Counted from the stretch's first letter, positions 1 to 8,103 are shown. The stretch is 64,000 nt of DNA from an uncultured Campylobacter sp. (GCF_944323605.1 NZ_CALUTC010000009.1:1-64000); one strand, 5' to 3'. Translations and numbers: made by a program. The notes: generated from the letters alone by a model not told the origin.

Positions 1-96
1 TTCTTAGAGAATGAAAGAAAAAAGGGGACTGATGTATTAGAATTATTACAGAATTTATTTAAGGTAGATAAGAATAAGATAGATTTTAAAGTGTGA
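1..96 (+). CDS. C-terminal fragment of a tandem-family secreted-type protein (partial, cut by window edge)
   Basis: The window opens inside a reading frame that runs to a TGA at 94-96 and encodes 31 residues beginning FLENERKKGTD and ending KNKIDFKV. The same tail closes the proteins at 817-1890 and 2984-4087, and the DNA is nearly identical to 1795-1897, continuing a few bases past the stop codon. This is therefore the 3' end of another copy of that family, and the family array starts left of the window. Function is unknown. The N-terminal hallmark of the family would lie outside the window, so membership rests on the tail alone. Confidence 0.8.
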   Translation, partial: FLENERKKGTDVLELLQNLFKVDKNKIDFKV

Positions 97-203
97 AAAG
101 ATTAAAAAAATTTAGTTTATTATATATATAAATAGTGTTTTGTAAATTTTATATTTAAACATTTCTTTTTTACACAAGATGTAAATTTAAAAAATAAATT
201 ATA

Positions 204-231
204 TAAAGTTTTTATTAAAGATTGACGATAT
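204..231 (+). promoter_or_regulatory. Sigma-28 (FliA) type promoter
   Basis: TAAAGTTT at 204-211 is followed after exactly 11 bases by TGACGATA at 223-230. This matches the enterobacterial FliA consensus TAAAGTTT-N11-GCCGATAA in spacing and in nearly all core positions, and CGATAT is the usual sigma-28 -10 core in Campylobacter. It lies 40 bases before the start at 271. It implies flagellum-linked expression of the secreted protein and probably of the downstream genes at 817 and 1940, which lack an obvious promoter of their own. Confidence 0.75.
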
Positions 232-270
232 AAATTTAAAAGATAGTTTATTTTTTAAGGAGTAAAATTA

Positions 271-801
271 ATGATTAAAAAGATATTTGTTGTATTAAGT
301 TTATCTACTTTTATTATAAATTTATCTTTTGCTACTGATTTACTAGCCTTTTATACCAATGGCAAACTCACTGAAAAAAGTCCTGGTGTAAAGGTGTTGG
401 GCTTAGAGGAAAAGAAGCAGGTTAGGGGTGGGTATTATGATAGTTTTCATCAGTGCGGTATAAATCAATGCTTTGCTTTAGCTAATCATGCCGCTTCTTA
501 TTTTACTATGACACAAAGAGAATTGTCAGAATGGAACGCTTTAACATATGGTGATTTGTATCTTTTTGTTGGCTTTATGGCACAAAACAACTGGTCTGTG
601 TCGTCTTTAGGGAAGCCATATAATTATTTTACATATGATGCGATATTATACGATGCTAGAACAGGGCATATGTATAAACAATCTAAGCAAGTTTTAAATA
701 GTAATCTAATAGTAAGACAGTTAAGCATTAAATATAAAGATCAATTTGATAGATATTTTGGTGGATTGCAGTCTAGGGCTGTTAATAGAATTGCAAAATA
801 A
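271..801 (+). CDS. Secreted protein of unknown function, sigma-28 controlled
   Basis: The 176-residue product starts with a clear Sec signal peptide (charged MIKK, hydrophobic 5-20, likely cleavage after Ala21). I do not recognise the family. The mature part carries two cysteines (62 and 67, in HQCGINQC) that could form a disulfide. Residues 43-54 (LGLEEKKQVRGG) resemble the double-glycine leader of peptides matured by C39 peptidase transporters, but here they lie behind a normal signal peptide, so the likeness may be chance. A ribosome site AAGGAG lies 8 bases before the ATG. The gene sits 40 bases behind a sigma-28 promoter and 15 bases ahead of the first full tandem-family gene, which suggests one transcript and a flagellum-associated role. 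No catalytic motif is visible. Confidence 0.8.
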   Translation: MIKKIFVVLSLSTFIINLSFATDLLAFYTNGKLTEKSPGVKVLGLEEKKQVRGGYYDSFHQCGINQCFALANHAASYFTMTQRELSEWNALTYGDLYLFVGFMAQNNWSVSSLGKPYNYFTYDAILYDARTGHMYKQSKQVLNSNLIVRQLSIKYKDQFDRYFGGLQSRAVNRIAK

Positions 802-816
802 AATATGGATTTTTAA

Positions 817-1890
817 ATGTTTGTTTCTAACTATCATTCTACCCAAAGAAGTTCTAGTGTTTTTGCTCAAAAAACACTAGAAAATTTAAATACAAATCCA
901 TCCCAAAACCTAGTAAAACCCGAAAACGAGGCTGTTAATAAAATTCTAGGTTACGGCGTAGATAAAGAGGGCTTTTTTACATCTGATTTTAATGAAGCGG
1001 CAGCAATTCCTAAAGACTTTAAGATAAATACAAATGATATAAAGGATTTGCTGAATTCTATACAATTTGGAAGCAGTGCAAAAGATGTATTTTTCACAGA
1101 AATAAACCTAGAAAAAAGCTTAAATAATGCTTACAAAGTATTTTCTCAACTTATTCAAAGTCAAAAAGACTTTTTTAGCAAAGATGATTTAGCTAAAATT
1201 CCAAAATATTTTAGATACGATACAAATACTTTTAAGGTAGACAAAATTTACAAAGATGAGACGGAGTTTTTATCGCAAGAAAATGAGCTTTTTAAGGTAA
1301 ATGCGAAACTTGATTTGAAAACTGATAAAGACTATCTAAGTAAGGGTGAGGCTTTAATGTCCTTTATAAATTCAATGGAAGGAAAGAATGCTGTTGGAAA
1401 TTATGGTTTTTTTGAAGGACAAACAACCATTATAGCTAAAATGGGAGGACTTGATAAAAGTATGAGTGTAGATGAAATAAAAGAATTAAATGATTTTATG
1501 AAAAAACACTCAATAACGCATAGTTTTAACGATGAAATAAGTAGAAAAATTCTACTTTTACCTATGCAAATACAGGACATAGATGAATTTAAACAAGAAT
1601 GGTTGAAATTAAAAGCTTTAAATGATAAATTGTTGGAAAATGAAAAGTCAAATTTAAAAGAATTAAATCTAAATTCACAAGAAAATATAAAGTCTAAAGA
1701 AAATTCCAAAGACGAACCCTTCACCCCCATACAAGCTGAAAGTAAAAGTGAGACTTTTACTTATGATGATATAGCTAAAAACTTCTTTTTAAACTTTTTA
1801 GAAAATGAAAGAAAAAAGGGGACTGATATTTTAGAATTATTAGAAAAGTTATTTAAGGTAGATAAGAATAAGATAGATTTTAAAGTGTGA
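817..1890 (+). CDS. Tandem-family protein, probable flagellum-dependent secreted protein (copy 1)
   Basis: The 357-residue product has no Sec signal peptide or membrane segment. Residues 40-70 hold the family hallmark (NKILGYGVDKEGFF, then an FNEAA-IPKDFKI stretch), and the last 55 residues form a second conserved block (PFTPIQAESK, TYDDIAKNFF, then the FLENERKKG tail). The middle is variable and predicted mostly helical. It resembles the Campylobacter family I know by the C. jejuni locus name Cj0814, described as secreted through the flagellar apparatus; that link is from memory and tentative. Absence of a Sec signal plus a sigma-28 promoter upstream agree with export by the flagellar system. 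Its 3' end is nearly identical to the partial copy at 1-96, a sign of recent duplication or gene conversion. Confidence 0.75.
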   Translation: MFVSNYHSTQRSSSVFAQKTLENLNTNPSQNLVKPENEAVNKILGYGVDKEGFFTSDFNEAAAIPKDFKINTNDIKDLLNSIQFGSSAKDVFFTEINLEKSLNNAYKVFSQLIQSQKDFFSKDDLAKIPKYFRYDTNTFKVDKIYKDETEFLSQENELFKVNAKLDLKTDKDYLSKGEALMSFINSMEGKNAVGNYGFFEGQTTIIAKMGGLDKSMSVDEIKELNDFMKKHSITHSFNDEISRKILLLPMQIQDIDEFKQEWLKLKALNDKLLENEKSNLKELNLNSQENIKSKENSKDEPFTPIQAESKSETFTYDDIAKNFFLNFLENERKKGTDILELLEKLFKVDKNKIDFKV

Positions 1891-1939
1891 AAAGATTGTA
1901 AAATATGCTCTAAAGGTATAAGAAAGTTAAGGATATTTT

Positions 1940-2926
1940 ATGTATATAAAAAATGTAGCAAATCAACATAATAATTATTATATATCCAACAAAATAAATA
2001 CAAAAAGTTATGCCACAAACAATACAAACGAAGTATTAGGCTATAAGGTTGATAAAGAAGGATATTTCACAAGCGAATTTAATAAGGCTGCAAATATTCC
2101 TACTGATATAAAAATTCACTCAAGCACTATGCAAAGTTTGGTTGATTTTTGGGCAAATGAAAATACTAGTTCTATGGTTAAAGCCTTTGAAAATATAGAC
2201 ATAGCAAAAACTATTGGCAATGCTTATAAAATAGTATCATCGCTCATACAAAGCAGCCCTCATCTAAGCACAAAAACTTCTTTCAGCAAAGATGATATAC
2301 AAAATCACTTTCCACACACTTATATAATAAACAAAGATAGTTTAAATGTAGAAAATACCTTTTCTTATGAAGAGGTAAAAGATATAGTTTCAAATGGTGG
2401 ATTTAAAACACTTTCAAATAATCAAATACTAGCTCCTAGTTTTTTTAATGCAGATAATACAGATGAAAATTCCAAAACCTTACCCACAAACCCTAATATC
2501 TTGCAAAGCACAGATACTGCCTTATCTTGGGATACAAATGCGGATAAATATACAAATGAGGACGGCTCCATAAGTATGGGTGGTATGATAGTTGGATTTT
2601 TATCTAAAAATGCTTTTGCAGTGCCAGGGCTTAATCTAGTAGAGGGCGAAAGCACTGCTTGGGGTAAATTACAAGGATTTGATAAGAACGTAAATAAAGA
2701 TGATATAGCTAATTTTAATGAAAAATTAAGCTCTACCTTTTTTGCAAATTTAGCCGATGCTTTTTCCTTACTAAATAGCACAGATGATCTAAAAACTTTA
2801 GAAAGTAAGCTTAATGCCTTAAGTTTTAAAAATGAAAATTCTAAAACATTTTTAGATCTTTTGACTGAATTATCTAAGAAAAATTTGACTTTTATAGACC
2901 TTATGACAATAGATATAAAAAGCTAG
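1940..2926 (+). CDS. Tandem-family protein (copy 2, divergent C-terminus)
   Basis: The 328-residue product shares the N-terminal hallmark of its neighbours at residues 31-59 (EVLGYKVDKEGYF, then FNKAANIPTDIKI) and weaker similarity through the middle, including an AKTIGNAYKI segment matching AKSMQNAYKV in copy 3. It lacks the conserved C-terminal block of the other copies and ends instead in KNLTFIDLMTIDIKS. No signal peptide or membrane segment is visible. It lies 49 bases after copy 1 with an AAGGA ribosome site and no convincing promoter, so it is probably cotranscribed. The different tail could reflect another partner or chaperone if the C-terminus is used in export, but this is inference. 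Confidence 0.75.
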   Translation: MYIKNVANQHNNYYISNKINTKSYATNNTNEVLGYKVDKEGYFTSEFNKAANIPTDIKIHSSTMQSLVDFWANENTSSMVKAFENIDIAKTIGNAYKIVSSLIQSSPHLSTKTSFSKDDIQNHFPHTYIINKDSLNVENTFSYEEVKDIVSNGGFKTLSNNQILAPSFFNADNTDENSKTLPTNPNILQSTDTALSWDTNADKYTNEDGSISMGGMIVGFLSKNAFAVPGLNLVEGESTAWGKLQGFDKNVNKDDIANFNEKLSSTFFANLADAFSLLNSTDDLKTLESKLNALSFKNENSKTFLDLLTELSKKNLTFIDLMTIDIKS

Positions 2927-2928
2927 CA

Positions 2929-2956
2929 TAAATCTTTTTTAAAATTTGACGATTTT
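2929..2956 (+). promoter_or_regulatory. Sigma-28 (FliA) type promoter
   Basis: TAAATCTT at 2929-2936 is followed after 11 bases by GACGATTT at 2948-2955. Element order, the 11-base spacer and the CGAT core match the FliA consensus. It lies about 30 bases before the start at 2984, just after the stop of copy 2, so copy 3 appears to have its own flagellar-late promoter. Confidence 0.7.
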
Positions 2957-2983
2957 AACACAAGTAAATTTTAAAGGCTAGAT

Positions 2984-4087
2984 ATGCTTTCTTTTGTCTC
3001 TAACACTTCAACTTTATACAGCCTAAATTTAGAAAATATTAAAAATCAAACTTCATCTTTAAATACAAATTTAAAGCAAAACCTAGTAAGAGACAAAAAC
3101 GAAGCTATTAATAAAATTCTAGGCTATGGCGTAGATAAGGAAGGATATTTCACAGCTGATTTTAACGAAGCTGCGGGACTTCCAAAAGACTTTAAAATTT
3201 ATGCAAAGGATATAGAAAATTTAGTAAATTCTTACAAAAATAAAGATATTTTTACGAGCATAGACATAGCAAAGAGTATGCAAAATGCTTATAAGGTTTT
3301 TTCTGCTTTAAAGCTTGGTGATAAAGATTTTATGAGCAATGAGGATTTAAAATCCATAGCCATTGGATATGAGCTTAATATAAAAAGTTTAGCTGTGGTA
3401 AAGACTTACGATAATTATGATGAATTTAACTCAAAGATAATGAACTCAAATGCAAATTTGCTAGGACACTTGCCCACTTCTTTAAATTTTACTTTTTCTA
3501 GATTTGAAACAAAGCAAAATTTAGATATAAATGAGCTTTTACAAGGATTAAGCAAAGAGGCTTATTTAAAGGATGATAAATTAAGCAAAAGCGGACTTTT
3601 TGTAAGCTTTTTTAAAAATTCTCCTCACAGAGCTATACTAGAGGGTGAGGCAACCGTGCTTGGTATGAGTGCTGGTTTTGGTAAGGTAGGAAGTGCCTTA
3701 GCTATAGAGCTTAGTGAGATGCTAACAAGTGGAACTTTAGATGATTTTAAAACTATCTTAAATCTTATGTCAAAACATAGCAATGTAGATGAATTTAAAA
3801 AAGAATGGCTTGAGTTAAAGAATTTAAAAGATAAAAATGTGAATTTGCAAGAAAGCTTAAATTCACAAGAAAACACAGAACCTTACACAAATTCTACTTC
3901 TAGAGAAAATAAACCATTTACTCCTATACAAGCTGAAAGTAAATCTCAAACTTATACTTATGATGATATAGCTAAAAACTTCTTTTTAACTTTCTTAGAA
4001 AATGAAAGAAAAAAAGGAAATGATGTATTAGAATTATTAGAAAAGTTATTTAAGGTGGATAAAAACAAAGTTGATTTAAAGGTTTAG
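2984..4087 (+). CDS. Tandem-family protein, probable flagellum-dependent secreted protein (copy 3)
   Basis: The 367-residue product is the closest paralogue of copy 1: it has NKILGYGVDKEGYF with FNEAAGLPKDFKI near residues 41-71 and the same C-terminal block (PFTPIQAESKSQTYTYDDI, then the FLENERKKG tail ending DKNKVDLKV). There is no Sec signal, no membrane segment and no cysteine cluster. A sigma-28 promoter stands directly upstream. The gene is followed by 250 bases containing a candidate small RNA. Its molecular function is unknown. A secreted, flagellum-coexpressed effector is the reading that best joins promoter type, lack of Sec signal and family resemblance. Confidence 0.75.
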   Translation: MLSFVSNTSTLYSLNLENIKNQTSSLNTNLKQNLVRDKNEAINKILGYGVDKEGYFTADFNEAAGLPKDFKIYAKDIENLVNSYKNKDIFTSIDIAKSMQNAYKVFSALKLGDKDFMSNEDLKSIAIGYELNIKSLAVVKTYDNYDEFNSKIMNSNANLLGHLPTSLNFTFSRFETKQNLDINELLQGLSKEAYLKDDKLSKSGLFVSFFKNSPHRAILEGEATVLGMSAGFGKVGSALAIELSEMLTSGTLDDFKTILNLMSKHSNVDEFKKEWLELKNLKDKNVNLQESLNSQENTEPYTNSTSRENKPFTPIQAESKSQTYTYDDIAKNFFLTFLENERKKGNDVLELLEKLFKVDKNKVDLKV

Positions 4088-4195
4088 TGGATAGAGGCAA
4101 ATTAAAAGCTTGAAATTTAAAATTCTTTTTTTACACAAGAAAGCAACTTTTTCTTTATAAAATAATGCTTATATTAATTTTTATTAAACTTTATG

Positions 4196-4282
4196 TTAAA
4201 ATTTATCTTTTTAGAAGTTAAAACAGGTGCATGCGTAAACCCTTTAGCTACAAAAATTTTCAATGCAGCTAAAGATTTTTTT
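4196..4282 (+). ncRNA. Candidate small RNA with its own promoter and terminator
   Basis: A -10-like TTAAAAT at 4196-4202 precedes about 75 bases with no reading frame. These end in a hairpin: CTTTAGCT (4242-4249) pairs perfectly with AGCTAAAG (4267-4274), followed by A and seven T (4276-4282), the form of an intrinsic terminator. A second pair, GTAAACC (4235-4241) with GGTTTAC (4290-4296), encloses the first and would be an alternative fold if transcription reads through. No target is evident. It could instead be only the terminator of the gene ending at 4087, but that lies about 155 bases upstream. Confidence 0.4.
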
Positions 4283-4305
4283 CAAATCAGGTTTACAATG
4301 GCAGA

Positions 4306-4311
4306 TATAAT
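4306..4311 (+). promoter_or_regulatory. -10 box of a sigma-70 type promoter
   Basis: A perfect TATAAT lies 28 bases before the ATG at 4340, leaving a short leader with an AAGGA ribosome site at 4329-4333. Campylobacter vegetative promoters depend mainly on the -10 box, so this is sufficient to propose expression independent of sigma-28. Confidence 0.5.
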
Positions 4312-4339
4312 CAAATAAGATAAGTTCAAGGAATTAAAA

Positions 4340-5011
4340 ATGTTTATAAACACTTCGCTAAATTCTAGTACATATACCCAAACAAATAAAAGCTCAAATT
4401 CCAGCTTTGACAACAAAGAATTTTTAAGTGAATTTATAGAGGTCAGCAAAAGCACGGAAAATAATTTAGACTTTATGAATTTAGGTAAGGTTAGCAAGGA
4501 TGAGTTTTTAAACGCCATTGATACCATAAAATCAAAGATGCAAGAAGTTATAGAAAATGTAAAAAAAGATGGCAAAGAAGACTTGGCTGCTAAGCTTACT
4601 CACATAAAAGATTTTATGTATCAAGGAAATTTAAATGGCTACAATGATACCTTAAAAGAGCTTGAATATTCTAGTGAAAATTTAAACTCAAAGGATAAAA
4701 ATCTTATAGCACAATCTGCCGATGATGTGCTAAAAAATTTTTCAGTATCAAATATGCTTTTAGGTGGCTTAGCGGATATAGCACAAACCTTTTTTCAAAT
4801 GGCAGGTATTTCAGATGAAAAAATCACAGATGAGATAAATAAGATTAGAAAATATGCCTTTGATTCAGAAGTAAAGCTAGATAACAACAATATCATAAAA
4901 GCAGAAAATGGGTATATAAATATATATAGCTCTTTAAGCTCAAAATACATAAATATTTTTCAAGAGCAAAAAAATTCTTTACTAGAGGGTTTGTTAAAAA
5001 TAAGTGATTAA
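4340..5011 (+). CDS. Hypothetical protein, helical and polar
   Basis: The 223-residue product is not one I recognise. It starts with a low-complexity Ser/Thr/Asn-rich stretch (residues 1-30), continues with charged helical segments, and has one moderately hydrophobic stretch near residues 132-155 (NMLLGGLADIAQTFFQMAG). There is no signal peptide and no cysteine. The N-terminal style, polar and lacking a Sec signal, is like the tandem-family proteins upstream and the EF-hand protein at the right end of the window, so export by the flagellar system is conceivable, but the family hallmark is absent and the promoter looks vegetative. A terminator hairpin overlaps its stop codon. Confidence 0.65.
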   Translation: MFINTSLNSSTYTQTNKSSNSSFDNKEFLSEFIEVSKSTENNLDFMNLGKVSKDEFLNAIDTIKSKMQEVIENVKKDGKEDLAAKLTHIKDFMYQGNLNGYNDTLKELEYSSENLNSKDKNLIAQSADDVLKNFSVSNMLLGGLADIAQTFFQMAGISDEKITDEINKIRKYAFDSEVKLDNNNIIKAENGYINIYSSLSSKYINIFQEQKNSLLEGLLKISD

Positions 5012-5052
5012 ACATTTGCTTTTTTCTAAAAATAGCTTAAATGTTTGATTTT
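5010..5052 (+). terminator. Intrinsic terminator after the gene at 4340-5011
   Basis: AAACATTT (5010-5017) pairs with AAATGTTT (5039-5046) around an AT-rich loop and is followed by GATTTTT. It begins in the stop codon. Beyond it, 5053-5123 holds nothing I can interpret before the convergent fliY stop. Confidence 0.5.
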
Positions 5053-5123
5053 TAACTTAAGTAAAGGATTTCTTTTGCATAGCGATGATGAAAACTACAC
5101 GCCTTAACAAAGGATTAAGCTAA

Positions 5124-5960
5124 CTAACGAAGTTGCTCTAATCTTTCTTTCTTGCTTCCTATCTCTGTGATTTGAATTCCAAAGTTACCATCCACGATGA
5201 CAACTTCCCCATAAGCTATCCTTTTATCACCAACAAGAATTTCCAAGGGATCATTTGCTAGTTGATTTAATTCTACTACAGAGCCTATATCCATAGTTAA
5301 AACATCTTTTAAAAGCATTTTCTTATTTCCTATGCGAACTCGTATAGGAAGACGAACGTCCATTATCAAATTTATGTTTCTTAAATTTCCAAGATTGCCT
5401 ATTTGTTGCTCATCGTCCTCTGCTACAAAATCTCCTCCAACAAAGCTATTTTCAACCTTCGTCAAAGAATTATAAAGCTTTTTATCAAGCACTATGGCTA
5501 CTTTTTCATTCAAATCAGATATTTTAACATCAAAAAAATACAATTTATGAAAGCCATTAAGATCAAGTGAATCACTTACAAATTCACATTTTTCAATCTT
5601 AAATTCCATTTTTGGTATATCTTTTTGTGCTCCTAAAGTTGTAGAAAAAGCTGACATTATATTTAGTATAGCTTCCTTTGCAGCATCCATTTCATCGGAA
5701 TTTAACTGATCATTCCTAGAAATTTCTTCTTCGCCCATCATCCATTCGCCTATAGCACTCATTAAAACAGAGGAAGCTAGAAAAGCGAATTTTCCGCCTA
5801 CACTTACATCAAACACCGCATTTACTAACGGTGGCTTCATAGTATCTTGTTCGCTTACATCAAATTCTTGATATTCGCCAAATTCAGCGGATTTTCCAGA
5901 TAAACCCTCAAGAGTGCTAGTTGCTTCATTTGTAAAAATTTTTAAAAAATCATTTATCAT
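5124..5960 (-). CDS. fliY: Flagellar motor switch phosphatase/switch protein FliY
   Basis: FliY is part of the cytoplasmic switch complex of the flagellar motor, contributing to rotor assembly and switching and, in many bacteria, dephosphorylating CheY-P. The 278-residue protein has a CheC/FliY-like N-terminal region and ends in a SpoA (FliN-type) domain over about residues 195-270, with the pattern NLGNLRNINLIMDVRLPIRV and the VELNQLANDPLEI motif typical of FliN and FliY. It starts 4 bases inside the 3' end of fliM, so translation is probably coupled. This is the last gene of the minus-strand flagellar operon. The length and the neighbours fliM and fliA match the Campylobacter arrangement. 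Confidence 0.93.
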   Translation of the reverse strand: MINDFLKIFTNEATSTLEGLSGKSAEFGEYQEFDVSEQDTMKPPLVNAVFDVSVGGKFAFLASSVLMSAIGEWMMGEEEISRNDQLNSDEMDAAKEAILNIMSAFSTTLGAQKDIPKMEFKIEKCEFVSDSLDLNGFHKLYFFDVKISDLNEKVAIVLDKKLYNSLTKVENSFVGGDFVAEDDEQQIGNLGNLRNINLIMDVRLPIRVRIGNKKMLLKDVLTMDIGSVVELNQLANDPLEILVGDKRIAYGEVVIVDGNFGIQITEIGSKKERLEQLR

Positions 5961-7045
5961 GTAATTTCTTCCTCTTCTTCCTCTTGCATATCAGCATCGT
6001 TATATACATTAGCCTTAGCTCTTCTTTCTTCTTCGTATTTTTCTAGTATTTCTTTAATTTCATCTTTATCAGTTCTTATAAGCTCTACTATTTTTATAGA
6101 TTTTCTAAATCTATGAAGTCCGATTTGTGCCAAGAATACATCTTTTTTATCTATTGAAACTATAGCTTTATCATCTGCTTGTCTATCAAGTTTTAGTATA
6201 TCGCCTTGCTTTAATTCCAAAAATTCATCTACAGAAATCATAGTTTTTCCTAAAATAGCTTCATACACAACCTCTGCACGACCTATCAAAGTTTTTAACT
6301 CTTTATTTCTAGATTTCTTAGCCGAGGTCTCACCCATCATAATATCTCTATTCGCTAGACGACTTAAAACTGATTCTAGATGAACAACTGGATAGCAAAT
6401 ATTTACCATACCACTTGAATTACCTATGATTATCTCCATAACCACCATTATGACGATTTCATTTTGTGCGACTATTTGAACTACATTTGGACTTGATTCT
6501 TTAGCTTCAATGCTAGGATAAATTTCAGTAACATTAGACCAGCTTTCTTTAAGTCTTTGCATAACTATACGAAGTATAGAATCAAGCAAATTTAATTCTA
6601 TATCAGTAAGCTCTCTTAATGTCTCATAGCTATCGCCTTGACCGCCTAAAAGTCTATCTATCATAGGAAAAGCTATGCTTGGATTTATCTCTAAAACACA
6701 GTTTCCATCCAAAGGCTTTATAGAAAACACGTTAAAGCTTGTAGGGCTTGGCAAGGACATCAAAAATTCACCATAAGTCATCTGATCGACTGAATGCAGC
6801 TTTATCTCAACTATACTTCTCATTATAGATGAAATTTGGGAAGCGAGATTTCTTGCTAATTTATCGTGTATGCCTTTTATAGATCTTAGCTGTTCTTTTG
6901 AAACTCTATTTGGTCTTTTAAAGTCATATACAACGATATTTCTTTCGTCTTTTTCCTCTTTATTTCTAGTGCCAATACCAGAATCGTTTTCATCAACAAC
7001 TTCAAGTAGGGCATCTATTTCTTCTTGTGATAATATCTCAGCCAC
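5957..7045 (-). CDS. fliM: Flagellar motor switch protein FliM
   Basis: FliM forms the middle of the C-ring, binds phosphorylated CheY and passes the signal to FliG. The 362-residue protein opens with the CheY-binding peptide (LSQEEIDALLEVVDE, residues 4-18), continues with the CheC-like middle domain, and ends with a SpoA domain (GDILKLDRQADDKAIVSID) before an acidic tail rich in glutamate (EEEEEEIT). Such an acidic extension is common in epsilonproteobacterial FliM. The start overlaps the fliA stop by 8 bases and its stop overlaps the fliY start. The gene lies directly after the sigma-28 gene, as in C. jejuni. Confidence 0.95.
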   Translation of the reverse strand: MAEILSQEEIDALLEVVDENDSGIGTRNKEEKDERNIVVYDFKRPNRVSKEQLRSIKGIHDKLARNLASQISSIMRSIVEIKLHSVDQMTYGEFLMSLPSPTSFNVFSIKPLDGNCVLEINPSIAFPMIDRLLGGQGDSYETLRELTDIELNLLDSILRIVMQRLKESWSNVTEIYPSIEAKESSPNVVQIVAQNEIVIMVVMEIIIGNSSGMVNICYPVVHLESVLSRLANRDIMMGETSAKKSRNKELKTLIGRAEVVYEAILGKTMISVDEFLELKQGDILKLDRQADDKAIVSIDKKDVFLAQIGLHRFRKSIKIVELIRTDKDEIKEILEKYEEERRAKANVYNDADMQEEEEEEIT

Positions 7046-7745
7046 TTATAATCCCTTCCCTAAGCTTTTTAATCAATCTCCTGTGAATTTGAGATATTCT
7101 AGACTCGCTTATATCTAAAATTTCGCTAATCTCCTTAAGACTCAACTCCTCATAATAATAAAGCTGAAGTATAAGCTGGTCTCTTTCTTTTAAGGTATCA
7201 AGTATTTCATTTATCTTTTGTAAAAAAAATTCCTTTTCTATCTTATCTAAGGTGCTATCCTCGCTATAACATTCTAATTGATCTTCCAAAGGCAAAACAT
7301 AGCTTAACTCGTGTGCTATTTTGGCTTCTCGTATCTTTTCTATGTCTAAATTTAAAGCATTTGCTAAATATTCATCGCTTGGCTCACATTCATACTCTCT
7401 GTAATATTCATCTATCAAATTATCAATATCTTTTACGAGCTTTCTATTTCCTCTGCTTAACACATCTAAAGAACGAAGATAATCAAGCATAGATCCATTA
7501 ACTCTTTTTCTAGCATATCCCCAAAAGCTATCATTTTGTTCTTTATCATATTTTCTAGAAAGCTTTATCATCTCTTCAACGCCCACACTTATCAAATCAT
7601 TTACATCTATATTAGATGGCAATCTTTCCTTTAATCTAAAAGCCAATGCCCTAAGTGCTGGCATATAAGTAAGAACTAGCTCATCTTGTTCTTTTTTTAT
7701 AGCTTCTGCGTAAGCATTAGGCAGCTGGACGTTGTTTTTTAGCAT
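7038..7745 (-). CDS. fliA: RNA polymerase sigma-28 factor FliA
   Basis: FliA directs transcription of late flagellar genes such as the major flagellin and coregulated secreted proteins. The 235-residue protein shows region 2 (LVLTYMPALRALAF, DVNDLISVGVEEMI and SFWGYARKRVNGSMLDYLR), region 3 and a region 4 helix-turn-helix (LSLKEISEILDISESRISQI near residues 200-219). It lies in the flhG-(membrane protein)-fliA-fliM order and overlaps both neighbours. The two sigma-28 promoters at 204-231 and 2929-2956 are likely targets in the same window. Activity of FliA in this group is held back by the anti-sigma factor FlgM, which is not encoded here. Confidence 0.95.
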   Translation of the reverse strand: MLKNNVQLPNAYAEAIKKEQDELVLTYMPALRALAFRLKERLPSNIDVNDLISVGVEEMIKLSRKYDKEQNDSFWGYARKRVNGSMLDYLRSLDVLSRGNRKLVKDIDNLIDEYYREYECEPSDEYLANALNLDIEKIREAKIAHELSYVLPLEDQLECYSEDSTLDKIEKEFFLQKINEILDTLKERDQLILQLYYYEELSLKEISEILDISESRISQIHRRLIKKLREGIISG

Positions 7746-8088
7746 TTCTTTTTCTTTCTTTAAAGTCGTTTTTCTTGAGCTCTTCTCTTTCTTCTTCTAG
7801 TTTTTGTAAAAGATGCTCCATTTTTCTTTCTCTTATAGATAGATCGTTTATTATGTCATTGCTAGTGCTTTCATAGCTATTTTTGTTGAAAATTCTACCG
7901 CCTATTTTATTAATATCTATGAAAAACATAATGCTAATATGTATGAGTATATAAAATAAAAAGGTTATAAGCAGGGTAAAAACTACTATATCAAAAGGAT
8001 CGTCTATGCTTACTACACTAAATGCTAAGCCTATGAAAAAACCGCATACTAAAAAAAAGGCTACAAAATTTTCTGGCATTGGTCTCAT
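7717..8088 (-). CDS. Small integral membrane protein of the flagellar operon
   Basis: The 123-residue protein has two hydrophobic segments (about 9-30, FFLVCGFFIGLAFSVVSI, and 33-55, VVFTLLITFLFYILIHI) followed by a charged, coiled-coil C-terminal half rich in Lys and Glu. It corresponds in position and size to the uncharacterised membrane protein found between flhG and fliA in C. jejuni (Cj0062c as I recall). Its 3' end overlaps the fliA start by 29 bases, so the two are translated in tandem. A flagellar role is suggested only by this fixed location. No enzymatic motif is present. Confidence 0.85.
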   Translation of the reverse strand: MRPMPENFVAFFLVCGFFIGLAFSVVSIDDPFDIVVFTLLITFLFYILIHISIMFFIDINKIGGRIFNKNSYESTSNDIINDLSIRERKMEHLLQKLEEEREELKKNDFKERKRNAKKQRPAA

Positions 8089-8103
8089 AACATTTCCTTC
8101 AAT

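Noticed and set aside
1911..1937. Sigma-28-like sequence (TAAAGGTA and GGATATT) before the gene at 1940
   Set aside because: The -10 part lacks the CGAT core and would lie only a few bases before the ATG, where AAGGA works as ribosome site.
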